DNA of 64,000 nucleotides from Lysinibacillus sp. BPa_S21 (GTDB lineage: Bacteria; Bacillota; Bacilli; Bacillales_A; Planococcaceae), in contig NZ_JALIRS010000001.1 of NCBI RefSeq assembly GCF_023337795.1, positions 248,001 to 312,000 on the forward strand. Direction: 5' to 3'. Position 1 is the first letter of the stretch. The number at the start of each line of letters is the position of its first letter. Shown piece after piece: positions 1 to 8,558 of the stretch. The notes under the pieces were generated by a model, which was not told the origin of the DNA, made no database searches, and saw nothing but the letters and a program-made list of their open reading frames with translations. The position numbers and the translations under genes are program-made.

Positions 1-23
1 TTCCCTAGAAAGAGGTAATCAAA

Positions 24-1538
24 ATGGCTAATTTTATTGAAGTGTTTAGTGAACGAAAAGGCCAACTGTTGGCATCTTTATTAGAGCATATTCAAATTTC
101 CTTTATTGCACTATTCCTTGCAGTAGTCATTGCTATTCCTCTAGGCATCTATTTAACAAATAAAAAGAAAATAGCAGAAAGTATCATTGGTATTAGTGCG
201 ATTTTACAAACAATCCCTTCATTAGCATTATTAGGGTTGTTGATTCCGTTGTTTGGCATCGGCAAAGTACCTGCAATTATTGCCTTAGTTGTTTATGCAC
301 TCCTCCCGATTTTACGTAATACATTTACTGGGATAAATGAAGTAGATCCGTCTTTAAAAGAGGCAGCGATGGCTATGGGGATGAATACGCGAAAGCGATT
401 AGTGAAAGTAGAATTGCCTCTTGCTATGCCTGTTATTATGGCGGGAATTAGAACAGCCATGGTATTAATCGTTGGAACGGCAACTTTAGCAGCATTAATC
501 GGGGCGGGAGGATTAGGGGATATCATTTTACTTGGTATTGATCGAAATAATACAGCTCTTATAATTTTAGGTGCTGTTCCTGCAGCGTTTTTAGCATTGG
601 TGTTCGACTTCTTACTGAAAAAGCTAGAATCACTTTCCTTTAAAAGCACGTTTACGGCATTGAGTATGCTAAGTGTTGTGGCCGTATTAATGATTATCTT
701 CCCGCTACTAAACTTCAAAGAGAAAGAAGAAATTGTCATTGCAGGGAAGCTTGGCGCTGAGCCTGAAATTCTAATCAATATGTATAAATTGCTTATTGAA
801 AATGAAACAGACTTAAAGGTGCAATTAAAACCTGGGCTTGGTAAGACCTCATTCGTATTCAATGCACTTAAATCTGGTAGCATCGATATATATCCAGAAT
901 TTACTGGAACGGCAATTTCAGAGTTTTTAAAAGAGGAAGCCATCAATAATAATCAGGAAGATGTTTATAATCAGGCAAAAGAAGGAATGAAGAAAAAGTT
1001 TGGCATGGTGATGCTTAGTCCGATGAAATATAACAATACGTATACACTGGCAGTATCAAAGCAAATGGCTGAAACCTACCATTTGAAAACAATCTCTGAC
1101 ATTAAACCTATTCAAGAAACGATCAAAGCCGGTTTCACATTGGAATTTAATGATCGAGAAGATGGTTATTTAGGAATTCAAAAGCGTTATGGTATTATAC
1201 TTTCCAACATAACAACGATGGAGCCAAAGCTTAGATATCAGGCGATCGAATCAGGAAATATTGATGTATTAGACGCTTATTCAACAGATAGTGAAATCAG
1301 ACAATATCATCTACAAGTTTTGGAGGATGATCAGCAACTATTTCCGCCGTATCAAGGCGCTCCTTTACTAAGAAAAGAGACATTAGAGAAATATCCTGAG
1401 GTTAAAACTGCCTTAAATAAGCTGGCAAATCAAATAACAGATGATGAGATGCGTGAAATGAATTATCAAGTAAATGTTAAAGGTCAAAATATAGAGGACG
1501 TGGCACGCGAATATTTAATAAAGGCAGAATTGTTGTAA
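24..1538 (+). CDS. Glycine betaine/carnitine/choline-type ABC transporter, permease fused to substrate-binding domain
   Basis: A 504-residue membrane protein of the OpuB/OpuC/ProW-ProX type, importing quaternary-ammonium osmoprotectants. Residues about 1-210 are the binding-protein-dependent permease, with several hydrophobic segments and the EAA loop (EAAMAMGM, about residue 113) that contacts the ATPase. After a last hydrophobic segment (about 215-235), residues 237-504 form an OpuAC-type substrate-binding domain that would sit outside the membrane (KLGAEPEI near its start, GTAISEFL). Permease and binding protein are separate genes in B. subtilis opuB/opuC but are fused in several Gram-positive bacteria. 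The ATPase gene would be expected just upstream, outside the window. The ATG follows AAGAGGT. Family assignment is firm; the actual substrate is inference. Confidence 0.9.
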   Translation: MANFIEVFSERKGQLLASLLEHIQISFIALFLAVVIAIPLGIYLTNKKKIAESIIGISAILQTIPSLALLGLLIPLFGIGKVPAIIALVVYALLPILRNTFTGINEVDPSLKEAAMAMGMNTRKRLVKVELPLAMPVIMAGIRTAMVLIVGTATLAALIGAGGLGDIILLGIDRNNTALIILGAVPAAFLALVFDFLLKKLESLSFKSTFTALSMLSVVAVLMIIFPLLNFKEKEEIVIAGKLGAEPEILINMYKLLIENETDLKVQLKPGLGKTSFVFNALKSGSIDIYPEFTGTAISEFLKEEAINNNQEDVYNQAKEGMKKKFGMVMLSPMKYNNTYTLAVSKQMAETYHLKTISDIKPIQETIKAGFTLEFNDREDGYLGIQKRYGIILSNITTMEPKLRYQAIESGNIDVLDAYSTDSEIRQYHLQVLEDDQQLFPPYQGAPLLRKETLEKYPEVKTALNKLANQITDDEMREMNYQVNVKGQNIEDVAREYLIKAELL

Positions 1539-1561
1539 GACGAAAATAATATGATACAAAT

Positions 1562-1601
1562 AGCTAGAAAAGAGATGAATATCTTTTATCTAGCTTTTTT
1601 G
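1562..1601 (+). terminator. Intrinsic terminator after the OpuB-like gene
   Basis: The arms AGCTAGA and TCTAGCT enclose further pairing (AGAT/ATCT) around a GAAT loop and are followed by a run of six T. It lies 24 bases after the stop codon of the upstream gene. Confidence 0.8.
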
Positions 1602-1644
1602 TTACGTTTTTATCACAGATTTTGAAACGGGTGGTGATGTGATA

Positions 1645-1708
1645 GCGCTATGTTTATCCGTGAACGCGTGACGCAGCTACAAATCGTCAAGGTGAAAATA
1701 CGAGATTA
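1645..1708. repeat. Degenerate relative of the structured element at 16.6 kb
   Basis: This part of the 500-base gap before the next gene shares an ordered set of short matches with 16670-16735: CGC-TATGTTTATC, CAGCTACAA, then CGTCAAGGTGAAA against CGCCAAGGCGAAA. The order and spacing suggest an old, decayed copy of the same dispersed element. The rest of the gap (1709-2020) shows nothing recognisable apart from AT-rich promoter-like sequence. Confidence 0.4.
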
Positions 1709-2034
1709 ACATACGACTATTTTCATAGGTATATGTTACTTATTTTCTGACAACGAATAGCTGTACATTTTTTTTAGTTCAATTTTAATTATTATTCTAT
1801 GAAAATAACTTAACAAAGATTGGAAATGAAAAATAATGGAAATTGAAAAATAAGATTGAATTATTCAATAAACAATATTTGGATGGTCATTACTTCAATA
1901 GTACAATTTCTTCCAGGGTAAGTTGTTTCGGAGCTAAATGTGGATTAAAATGGATATCAGCTCGAAAAAATTGCCTTTATATTCTGATTTTAGAGTTGAG
2001 CTAAAAATTTTTAAGATACACCTTGGAGGAAAAT

Positions 2035-3309
2035 ATGAAAAAGAGTTTATTTTTAATGTCTTCGCTAATTTTATCAACTTCAATTATTCTTGGAGGTTGT
2101 GGTAAAAGCGCGGATGAAACAAAAAAAGACGATGAACCGAAGAAAACACAGGAGGAAAAAGGACAGGCGAAAGATAAAGATAAAGTCGAAAAGGAAGAAT
2201 CTAAAAAAGATCAAGAATCCATTAAAGGTTCAGCAGACTTTGCTTCTTTAATTTCATATATGGAAAAGGAAACTCAAGGGAAAACGAAAGTCCTTTTTGA
2301 AAATAATGAATCGCAAGTACATAAAATGGAGAAGGTCTCAATTTCGCTTGATGCCTATTCCGTTGTAGAATTAAAGGATTTCCACACAGATTTTAATATT
2401 CCATTTGGAGAACAAACTAACGGCGGTGTTATTTTAGCTAAATATACAGTGAAGAATGATATGGATAAAGATGTTTATTATATGCCTAGTTTAGATCTTA
2501 CATTTACAGGTGCAAATAAAATTTATACGAATGACAAGGATTTAATTCCGGAAGAAAGTCAATTACCAACAAAACTAGGCTACAAGACTGATTATTTGTT
2601 AAAAGCAGGTGAAGAGATAACGGGGTATATCGCTTATCCATTCGGTGAAACAGATTTAGCAAAAATCAATGAATTAGGAACAGTAACGGTAGAGGTTCCA
2701 AAACCGTATACTGAAAAAGAAAATTATAGCTCTACGCTCGGTTCAGATGGAAGATTTAATCTTGCTTTAAATAGGGATGGTTCGAAAAAAGTAGCAAGTG
2801 ATTCGTCATTTTATCAAGATAAAGTAACATTGGACAATATGGGTGAAAAGAAGATGTTGAAAGAAAAAAGCGACATCAATGAAAGTAAGAAAATAGGAGA
2901 TGTAAATGCTATTCTAGAAGGGTACCAGTTTACACAATTCACACCTAATGAGGTGGAAGCTCCTCGTTTCTCTAATTTCACGAACGGTGTCACTTTATTA
3001 ACAGTGAAATTTAAGCTAGAAAATAAAGCGACAAGTGAAATTGGCTTATCTGCGATGACTTCGAAGTTATCAGTTAACGATGGCATGCAATATTCATTAA
3101 GCGAGGGTATGCTATTAAATTACAAGTATAATGACGTCATTAAAGCTGGCGAAACTGGCGAGCTATTACAAGTATTTGCTTTAGATCAAGAACAATATGA
3201 GAAAATATGGAAAGATAAAAGCTTTGAAGTTGAATTAGGTCCTATTCGAGATAAAGATGTAAAGGATACTTCAAAAGGTAAAAAAGAAACGTTTACTTTA
3301 CCTAAATAA
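2035..3309 (+). CDS. Secreted lipoprotein, probably DUF5068-like
   Basis: A 424-residue protein with a lipoprotein signal peptide: a Lys-Lys N terminus, a hydrophobic stretch and the lipobox LGGC with the lipidated cysteine at residue 22. A Lys/Glu-rich linker (about 25-65) follows. The rest has two similar beta-rich halves, each describing a 'calm' extracellular domain of the DUF4352/DUF5068 style found in Bacillales lipoproteins. The ATG at 2035 is chosen over the in-frame TTG at 2023 because GGAGGA (2025-2030) then has normal spacing and the signal peptide begins correctly. It stands alone between two terminators. No function can be assigned; the DUF5068 label is from memory of similar proteins. 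Confidence 0.75.
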   Translation: MKKSLFLMSSLILSTSIILGGCGKSADETKKDDEPKKTQEEKGQAKDKDKVEKEESKKDQESIKGSADFASLISYMEKETQGKTKVLFENNESQVHKMEKVSISLDAYSVVELKDFHTDFNIPFGEQTNGGVILAKYTVKNDMDKDVYYMPSLDLTFTGANKIYTNDKDLIPEESQLPTKLGYKTDYLLKAGEEITGYIAYPFGETDLAKINELGTVTVEVPKPYTEKENYSSTLGSDGRFNLALNRDGSKKVASDSSFYQDKVTLDNMGEKKMLKEKSDINESKKIGDVNAILEGYQFTQFTPNEVEAPRFSNFTNGVTLLTVKFKLENKATSEIGLSAMTSKLSVNDGMQYSLSEGMLLNYKYNDVIKAGETGELLQVFALDQEQYEKIWKDKSFEVELGPIRDKDVKDTSKGKKETFTLPK

Positions 3310-3318
3310 ATGGCAGGA

Positions 3319-3352
3319 GCCCTCTCACAATTTGAGAGGGCTTAATTTAATT
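3319..3352 (+). terminator. Hairpin terminator after the lipoprotein gene
   Basis: A perfect 9-bp stem, GCCCTCTCA with TGAGAGGGC, and a 5-base loop. The T-rich tail is interrupted (TTAATTTAATTT). It separates convergent genes and probably serves the lipoprotein gene. Confidence 0.65.
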
Positions 3353-4047
3353 TACCATCCTTTTAGCCCTAATCCTTTGCGATGGGACGATTCTAGCATC
3401 ACGAGTTTTTCCTCCCATTCAGTACATTTCTTCTCCCAATAATGGAAAGGAAGGATAGTAGGGTCAATTTTTCGCAATTTAGTCCTTAATTGATGAGGGA
3501 TGGCTAGTATTTCATCACTAAACTTCATTTCCTCTTTATCTCGAAAATTATTATAGTATTTCACAATTTTATTGACGAAACGTTTATAGACCTCCAATGA
3601 ATGACAAAAAGCCTCTATTGATGAATTTACATAGATGCTTTCTAAGTTTTCAAAATGGCTATAGTCAATTAAAAAAATTTCATCACTAGTGTTACTGAGT
3701 GCAAAATATTCATGATCGGTATGCTCTTTCAACAGATAGAAATCCTCAAACAGTAAATAATTCGGTAGTTTATTGATAATATCTGCATAGTACCAATCGC
3801 TTTCAAGTTTCTTTAAAGGTTCCTCCTCACCAGCTTGTTCTAAATATGATATTTCTGCTTTTAATTTCGTTTCTAAAAGTGAGTAATAACTTCTCAAAAA
3901 ACCTTTTGTTATCGATAAAAATTTATATTTCTTACGAAACTTTTCAAAGTCATCTCCAATATTTTTTACTAAAAAATCAATTGAAGTTTGAGAGATTCCT
4001 TTCTGGTCCATTTGCAAGATCGCTCTGTATGTAGGTAAAGAATCCAA
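3352..4047 (-). CDS. SUKH (SMI1/KNR4)-superfamily-like protein
   Basis: A 231-residue cytoplasmic protein with no signal peptide or membrane segment. The middle (about 115-160) carries the pattern typical of SUKH immunity proteins: YFALSNTSDEIFLIDYSH, then a valine/asparagine-serine-serine strand, then IEAFCHSLEVYKRFV. SUKH proteins are often immunity factors against contact-dependent or polymorphic nuclease toxins. No toxin gene adjoins it, so it may be an orphan immunity gene or a housekeeping SUKH protein. The start is TTG, chosen because AAGGAAGG lies about 9 bases upstream. Family assignment is moderate and rests on motif resemblance only. Confidence 0.6.
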   Translation of the reverse strand: MDSLPTYRAILQMDQKGISQTSIDFLVKNIGDDFEKFRKKYKFLSITKGFLRSYYSLLETKLKAEISYLEQAGEEEPLKKLESDWYYADIINKLPNYLLFEDFYLLKEHTDHEYFALSNTSDEIFLIDYSHFENLESIYVNSSIEAFCHSLEVYKRFVNKIVKYYNNFRDKEEMKFSDEILAIPHQLRTKLRKIDPTILPFHYWEKKCTEWEEKLVMLESSHRKGLGLKGW

Positions 4048-4161
4048 TTGTATAGCCTTCCTTTCAAAGTTATTGGTGATGGGCTAATATTATTATACTG
4101 AATTTAGTCTGCTATATATAAAGATAAAATAAATAACGATTGCCTTATATATTTAATATAA

Positions 4162-4190
4162 TTGACGCTATCAATGAAGACCTATACAAT
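4162..4190 (+). promoter_or_regulatory. Sigma-A promoter of the TetR-SMR operon
   Basis: TTGACG (4162-4167), a 17-base spacer and TACAAT (4185-4190) make a good vegetative promoter about 50 bases before the TetR start codon. The -10 box lies inside the left arm of the palindrome at 4183-4225. Confidence 0.75.
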
Positions 4191-4225
4191 AAAAAAGACC
4201 GTCCGGACGGTTTTTTTATTGTATA
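4183..4225. promoter_or_regulatory. 43-bp palindromic operator overlapping the -10 box
   Basis: The centre is the perfect 14-bp palindrome ACCGTCCGGACGGT. It is extended outward by AATAAAAAA and TTTTTTTATT, then by TATAC and GTATA, with a single extra G breaking the symmetry. Position over the -10 and start site is ideal for autorepression by the following TetR protein. It also resembles a terminator hairpin, but no gene reads into it from upstream on this strand. Confidence 0.7.
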
Positions 4226-4238
4226 AGGAGGCAATTGT

Positions 4239-4769
4239 GTGTCATCAAAAGCAGATTTAAAACGATTACATATTATTGAAGCGGCGATTCAGTATTTAAA
4301 AGACAATGATTTAAGCACGTTAACCTTAGATAAAGTTGCTGATAGGGCGAACATTAGTAAAGGTGGTTTATTGTATCATTTTAAAACGAAGGATGCACTT
4401 CAATCAGCAATCGCTGAAACGATTTTAAACGATGTTGTACAATTTTATGAGCATCAAGCAAGTCTTGAGCAAGGGAAAGGTAGATTAACGAGAGCGTTTA
4501 TTTTAGCTTCCCAAAAAGATCTAGCAAATGGGGGATCCTTAAATATTGCGGTTCAACTATTGCAAAATGACCACTCATCCATCTCGGCCGTTTATGAATG
4601 TTTACTAGAGGAATTGTTTCAGGATGGCTTGGACGTTTCCGTTGTTCATCTAATTCGCTTAACGATTGATGGATTGTATTATTCAAAACTGCTAAATATC
4701 GCACCGATTTCCGCTAAGGAAACAGAAGGTGTCTTTGAACAATTAATGCATATGACAAGGAAGGACTAA
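4239..4769 (+). CDS. TetR/AcrR-family repressor of the SMR efflux pair
   Basis: A 176-residue regulator with an N-terminal helix-turn-helix (about residues 9-50; the KGGLLYHFKTKD segment is the usual end of the TetR DNA-binding domain) and a C-terminal ligand-binding region. The GTG start is set by AAGGAGG seven bases upstream. The gene is immediately followed by two small multidrug resistance genes; the first of these has its ribosome binding site inside the end of this gene. This points to a drug-responsive repressor controlling its own operon through the palindrome at 4183-4225. The ligand is unknown. Confidence 0.88.
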   Translation: MSSKADLKRLHIIEAAIQYLKDNDLSTLTLDKVADRANISKGGLLYHFKTKDALQSAIAETILNDVVQFYEHQASLEQGKGRLTRAFILASQKDLANGGSLNIAVQLLQNDHSSISAVYECLLEELFQDGLDVSVVHLIRLTIDGLYYSKLLNIAPISAKETEGVFEQLMHMTRKD

Positions 4770-4774
4770 CCTAC

Positions 4775-5101
4775 ATGAGTGCTTTTGGTTTTTTATTCAT
4801 TTCCATTATTTCAGAGGTTTTTGCTAGCTCGATGCTAAAACTTACAAATGGCTTTAAACGAATACTACCATCAATAGGTGTAGTGCTTGGATATGGAACA
4901 GCTTTTTATTTTCTATCCTTAACATTGCAATCTCTCGCAATTGGTACAGCCTATGCAATATGGGCAGGAGTTGGGACGGCACTGACTGCGATAGTTGGTG
5001 TGGTCTTTTATAAGGAATTATTCAATCTAAAAAAGCTGATGGGTATTTTATTTATTATTGTCGGTGTCATTATATTAAACCTTGCTGGTAGCGGACATTA
5101 A
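4775..5101 (+). CDS. Small multidrug resistance (SMR) efflux protein, first subunit
   Basis: A 108-residue protein with four hydrophobic helices, the normal SMR size. The essential membrane glutamate of the family is at residue 14 (ISEVFA). The conserved GTAYAIWAGVGT stretch of helix 3 is present at about residues 57-68. SMR proteins exchange protons for quaternary cations or guanidinium derivatives. It is paired with a second SMR gene 14 bases downstream, as in hetero-oligomeric pumps such as YkkCD or EbrAB. No guanidine riboswitch precedes the operon. The start follows AAGGAAGGA. Confidence 0.9.
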   Translation: MSAFGFLFISIISEVFASSMLKLTNGFKRILPSIGVVLGYGTAFYFLSLTLQSLAIGTAYAIWAGVGTALTAIVGVVFYKELFNLKKLMGILFIIVGVIILNLAGSGH

Positions 5102-5115
5102 GGAGGAATTTGTCA

Positions 5116-5451
5116 ATGAAGGGTTATTTATTTTTAGCGTTATCCATTGTCAGTGAAGTATTTGCAACAACGATGCTTAAGTTTTCAGAAGCATTTACAA
5201 TACTTGGACCCTCGATAGCTGTCGCATTCGGATATGGCATTTCGTTTTACTCATTATCCCTATGCTTAAAAACGCTACCATTAAGTCTTGCTTACGCCGT
5301 TTGGTCAGGTATAGGTACAGCATTAACGGTCATTGTTGGAATCGTTGTCTGGGGAGATATGTTTAATCTATATTCAGCAATCGGAATTACACTAATTATT
5401 GGTGGTGTTATTCTTCTAAATCAGGGAGATCAACATGATGCGACTACATAG
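5116..5451 (+). CDS. Small multidrug resistance (SMR) efflux protein, second subunit
   Basis: A 111-residue paralogue of the previous gene with the same four-helix layout, glutamate 14 (VSEVFA) and the helix-3 stretch AYAVWSGIGTALT. Two adjacent, non-identical SMR genes under one TetR regulator suggest a heterodimeric antiporter. The ATG at 5116 is preferred over TTG 5110 because AGGAGG at 5101-5106 gives normal spacing. A terminator follows directly. Confidence 0.9.
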   Translation: MKGYLFLALSIVSEVFATTMLKFSEAFTILGPSIAVAFGYGISFYSLSLCLKTLPLSLAYAVWSGIGTALTVIVGIVVWGDMFNLYSAIGITLIIGGVILLNQGDQHDATT

Positions 5452-5483
5452 GCAAACGTTCATTTTTGGACGTTTGCTTTTTT
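5452..5483 (+). terminator. Terminator of the TetR-SMR operon
   Basis: Arms GCAAACG and CGTTTGC around a short loop, followed by six T, starting one base after the second SMR stop codon. Confidence 0.85.
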
Positions 5484-5661
5484 AAATCCTGTAATTGAAA
5501 TAGCTCTTTACTTAGTCTCCCCATTCATTTAAAAACCAATTTTATAGTGATTCTTTTCGAAAAAAGTCGTCATATTCCTAATGGCTACATATTATAGCGA
5601 GAAGGTGTTAAATACTTTTGTACTTGTGTTTATGGATCGCTCAATGAGGAGGGCTGGGGAA

Positions 5662-6093
5662 ATGAATAAGGAACATAAAAAAAACCATTTTCTATGTGAA
5701 GCGCTCTATGATATAAAAGCACTCCAGGATATGATAAAGGATTTTCATTCTAAATATTTTGGTCAGCTGCTTGTGAAAATAGCGGGAAGTGATACAATTC
5801 CCTTTTTTTTAATAACACACAACGGTACACATTTAAGGTTAATGGATACTGTAAAGCAGTTTGAAACAGAGTTTTTTCGCATAGAGGCCATTGATAGAGA
5901 AAGTTGTCGAGGAACTGTGTCGCTTTTGCGAGCCTATGATTATGAAGGACATGATACGAATTTGATAGCAGAGGTTGTCCGATTAGAGCGAACATCCTCA
6001 GAAAAATCCATTGAATTAAGTGGGATATCTGCGATTCAGTTATTAAAGCCTGACATGTTAAAAGGGAAATTTATCATTGAACCTAAATGGTGA
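5662..6093 (+). CDS. CotZ/CotY-related putative spore coat protein
   Basis: A 143-residue protein resembling the CotZ/CotY/ExsY coat or exosporium crust family. The segments TIPFFLITHNG, an aromatic FETEFFRIEAIDRESCRG stretch and VSLLRAYD correspond to the family pattern (IPF-x-LYT, FFRVED-x-D-x-C, LSLLR). It has only two cysteines, fewer than authentic CotY/CotZ, so it is a divergent member. The start at 5662 is chosen because AGGAGG (5647-5652) lies nine bases upstream; an in-frame ATG at 5581 has no ribosome binding site. It is monocistronic. A role in the spore outer layers is inference. Confidence 0.6.
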   Translation: MNKEHKKNHFLCEALYDIKALQDMIKDFHSKYFGQLLVKIAGSDTIPFFLITHNGTHLRLMDTVKQFETEFFRIEAIDRESCRGTVSLLRAYDYEGHDTNLIAEVVRLERTSSEKSIELSGISAIQLLKPDMLKGKFIIEPKW

Positions 6094-6204
6094 TGCAATA
6101 GTAACCTACTAAAATAACAAAAAAATTAGAGCATCTGTCTAGGTGCAAGTTGTTTTCATTGAATTTATTAGAGAGAGAATCCTATGAAAGGAAGAGATTA
6201 ATGA

Positions 6205-8475
6205 ATGACAATTATCGGAATGTTACATCATCGTCTAGATCCTCGAACAGTTATTAAGTCATATGCATATGCGGCCGTTGCAAAAGCAGAGGGGGCTCAG
6301 TTTTTTTACTTTACACCAAGAAGCGTTGATTTTGATAAACGTTCCATAAGAGGTAAGGTATATGAAAATGGAGATTGGCATGAAAAAATGATGCCATTCC
6401 CAGATGTTATATATAATGCAGGGAGTCCAGAAAAATTATCGGTATCAAAGGACATTATTGAGAAGTTGAAGAAGGAAATACCTTTTACAACGTATTCTAT
6501 AGGGAATAAATGGAACGTTATGAGGAGACTGAAAGAAGCAAAGGAATTTGAGAAGTATTTAATTCCCTCTGAAGTTGTGGAAAATGTTGATTTACTCCAT
6601 AATTTTATGGCTTATTATAAAAAAGTCGTATTTAAACCGATAGATGGACGGAAGGGAAAAGGGATTTATTTTATTTCGAAATCAGGTAGAACTAACTTTG
6701 AGGTAAAGAAGGATAGGGAAACTACTGTTTATTCAAAGTCACAGTTAGATGAATTAATTAAAGGGCAACTTTCAACAGGTACTTATATCGTGCAGCCTTA
6801 TATCCAATCCAAAACAAAATCAGGTCAAATATATGATTTTCGTCTTCATGTTCAAAAAAATGGTGAGGGTGAATGGGTGATCACGACGATTTATCCACGA
6901 ATTGCACCAAATGGCTCGATTATACCGAATATTAACAATGGTGGTTTTACGAATTATTTAGATCCTTTTTTAGAGCAGGAATTTAAAGAAGAAGCTTATG
7001 ATATTCGTCGGATGTTAGAGCATTTTTCCTTGTCACTAGCACGACATTTAGATGAAATTCAGATGCTGCAATTTGGAGAAGTTATTGATGAAATTGGCAT
7101 TGATATCGGTTTAGATGATCAAAGGAAAATTTGGATGTATGAAGTAAACTGGCGACCAGGTTGCCCTCCTGCTTTTTATTTAGAATTAGATGTGGTGATC
7201 AATACGATCAGGTATGCAATGTACCTTGCTAACAACCAGAAACAAATTAAAAGGGAAATTAGGCAACTAAAGAAAAATAAAGGTATAAGTGAAGTGAAAA
7301 GCGAAATTACACAGCAAGAGGACAACGAGGATAAAACTGAAATTAAAAGAGAAATTATGCCACAGCAGGTAAATAAGGATACAGTCGAAGAAAAGCCTTT
7401 ACCGATTATCGCCATTACCGGTAGCGCTGGAAAAACGACATCCAAAGCTTTTCTTGCTTCCGTTTTATCAGAAAAATGGAATATCTTTGAGTCAAAAGAT
7501 TATTGGAATACAACAGAACATACGAAAAAACATAAAGAAGAAATTAATGCTTCACACGAGGCTGTTGTGCTTGAGTACGGAATGGCTTATCCAGGTATCA
7601 TAACAAATCACTGTAGCATTATCCAACCGAATATTAGTATTATTACAAATATCGGTTTAGCTCATGTGGGCAACTTTGAGGGAGATATTAAAGGGGTTGC
7701 CAAGGCAAAATCGGAATTAATCCATGGAATGGACCAAAACGGTTTATTAATCCTAAATAAGGATGATGAGAATTCAAAATATTTAGAGACACAGCAGTTT
7801 AAAGGAAAAATCATAACAGTAGGTATTCATTCCGCAGCAGACTATAAAGCATATGATATTCAATATAAAGACATCGGTATGACGTTTAAAATTAAGCTAC
7901 AAGGCCAGGAAATGGCCATGTATATCCCAATTTTGGGAGAACATCATGTTTACAATGCGCTGAATGCCGTTGCGGTGGCAGATTTTTTAGGATTTAGTCC
8001 AACAGATATTAAAGCGGGGTTAAATTTCAAAAAACCACCTAGAAGATTAACCATTTATAACTGCCGTGATGACATTACGGTCATTGATGATACCGTTCAC
8101 TCTCATCCTCAGGGCGTACGTGCTGCGATCGATGTTCTTACTAATATTGCGAAGCAACGTAAAGTGGCAATTATTGGTCAAATGCGAGAATTAGGGAATT
8201 TGAGAGAAGAGGAATATCGTAAACTGGGTGAATACATTTATGAGCAAGACATTGATCTATTCATCACCTATGGTTTCAGAACGGAGGAAATAGGAGCGGC
8301 AGCGAAGGCAAAAGGGATGGATCCTTCTAAAATTTATCATTTCCTCGATAAGGAAAAATTGCATGCTCTCTTAGAGAAAGTCATAAAACCGCACGACACC
8401 ATTTTAGTAAAGGGTGCTAGTAAAACGAATATGTTTGAAACGGTTAAATTTTTAGATCAACGTTTTAAAGAGTAA
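6205..8475 (+). CDS. YheC/YheD-type ATP-grasp fused to a Mur-ligase domain
   Basis: A 756-residue cytoplasmic two-enzyme fusion. Residues about 1-330 are a YheC/YheD-family ATP-grasp domain (VVFKPIDGRKGKGIYFI nucleotide loop, WMYEVNWRPGCPP near its end). A Lys/Glu-rich linker covers about 340-395. Residues 400-756 form the central and C-terminal domains of a Mur ligase: P-loop GSAGKTT (406-412), IITNIGLAHVGNFEG, the carbamylated-lysine segment AKAKSEL, EHHVYNALNA and DDTVHSHP (about 628). The UDP-binding N domain of MurF is absent and is replaced by the ATP-grasp. The same order occurs in cyanophycin synthetase, so stepwise or repeated amide-bond formation on an amino-acid or peptide substrate is likely. 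The actual product is unknown. AAGGAAGAG precedes the ATG. Confidence 0.85.
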   Translation: MTIIGMLHHRLDPRTVIKSYAYAAVAKAEGAQFFYFTPRSVDFDKRSIRGKVYENGDWHEKMMPFPDVIYNAGSPEKLSVSKDIIEKLKKEIPFTTYSIGNKWNVMRRLKEAKEFEKYLIPSEVVENVDLLHNFMAYYKKVVFKPIDGRKGKGIYFISKSGRTNFEVKKDRETTVYSKSQLDELIKGQLSTGTYIVQPYIQSKTKSGQIYDFRLHVQKNGEGEWVITTIYPRIAPNGSIIPNINNGGFTNYLDPFLEQEFKEEAYDIRRMLEHFSLSLARHLDEIQMLQFGEVIDEIGIDIGLDDQRKIWMYEVNWRPGCPPAFYLELDVVINTIRYAMYLANNQKQIKREIRQLKKNKGISEVKSEITQQEDNEDKTEIKREIMPQQVNKDTVEEKPLPIIAITGSAGKTTSKAFLASVLSEKWNIFESKDYWNTTEHTKKHKEEINASHEAVVLEYGMAYPGIITNHCSIIQPNISIITNIGLAHVGNFEGDIKGVAKAKSELIHGMDQNGLLILNKDDENSKYLETQQFKGKIITVGIHSAADYKAYDIQYKDIGMTFKIKLQGQEMAMYIPILGEHHVYNALNAVAVADFLGFSPTDIKAGLNFKKPPRRLTIYNCRDDITVIDDTVHSHPQGVRAAIDVLTNIAKQRKVAIIGQMRELGNLREEEYRKLGEYIYEQDIDLFITYGFRTEEIGAAAKAKGMDPSKIYHFLDKEKLHALLEKVIKPHDTILVKGASKTNMFETVKFLDQRFKE

Positions 8476-8478
8476 ATA

Positions 8479-8534
8479 AAAAAGCCCGAGTAATTGACCT
8501 TATAAAAGGAGACAATTATTCGGGATATTTTTTG
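8479..8534. terminator. Bidirectional terminator between convergent ligase genes
   Basis: CCCGAGTAATTG pairs with CAATTATTCGGG (one mismatch). It has ATTTTTT on the right and, on the other strand, a T-run from AAAAAA on the left, so it can serve both converging genes. Confidence 0.8.
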
Positions 8535-8558
8535 TAGGACAGCATTTATATTTTAAAT

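Noticed and set aside
293..946. Long antisense frame inside the OpuB-like gene
   Set aside because: Shadow of the coding strand's codon bias; no ribosome binding site or recognisable motif.
4100..4238. Guanidine (ykkC) riboswitch before the SMR pair
   Set aside because: No ykkC core sequence is present; the region is a promoter plus palindromic operator.
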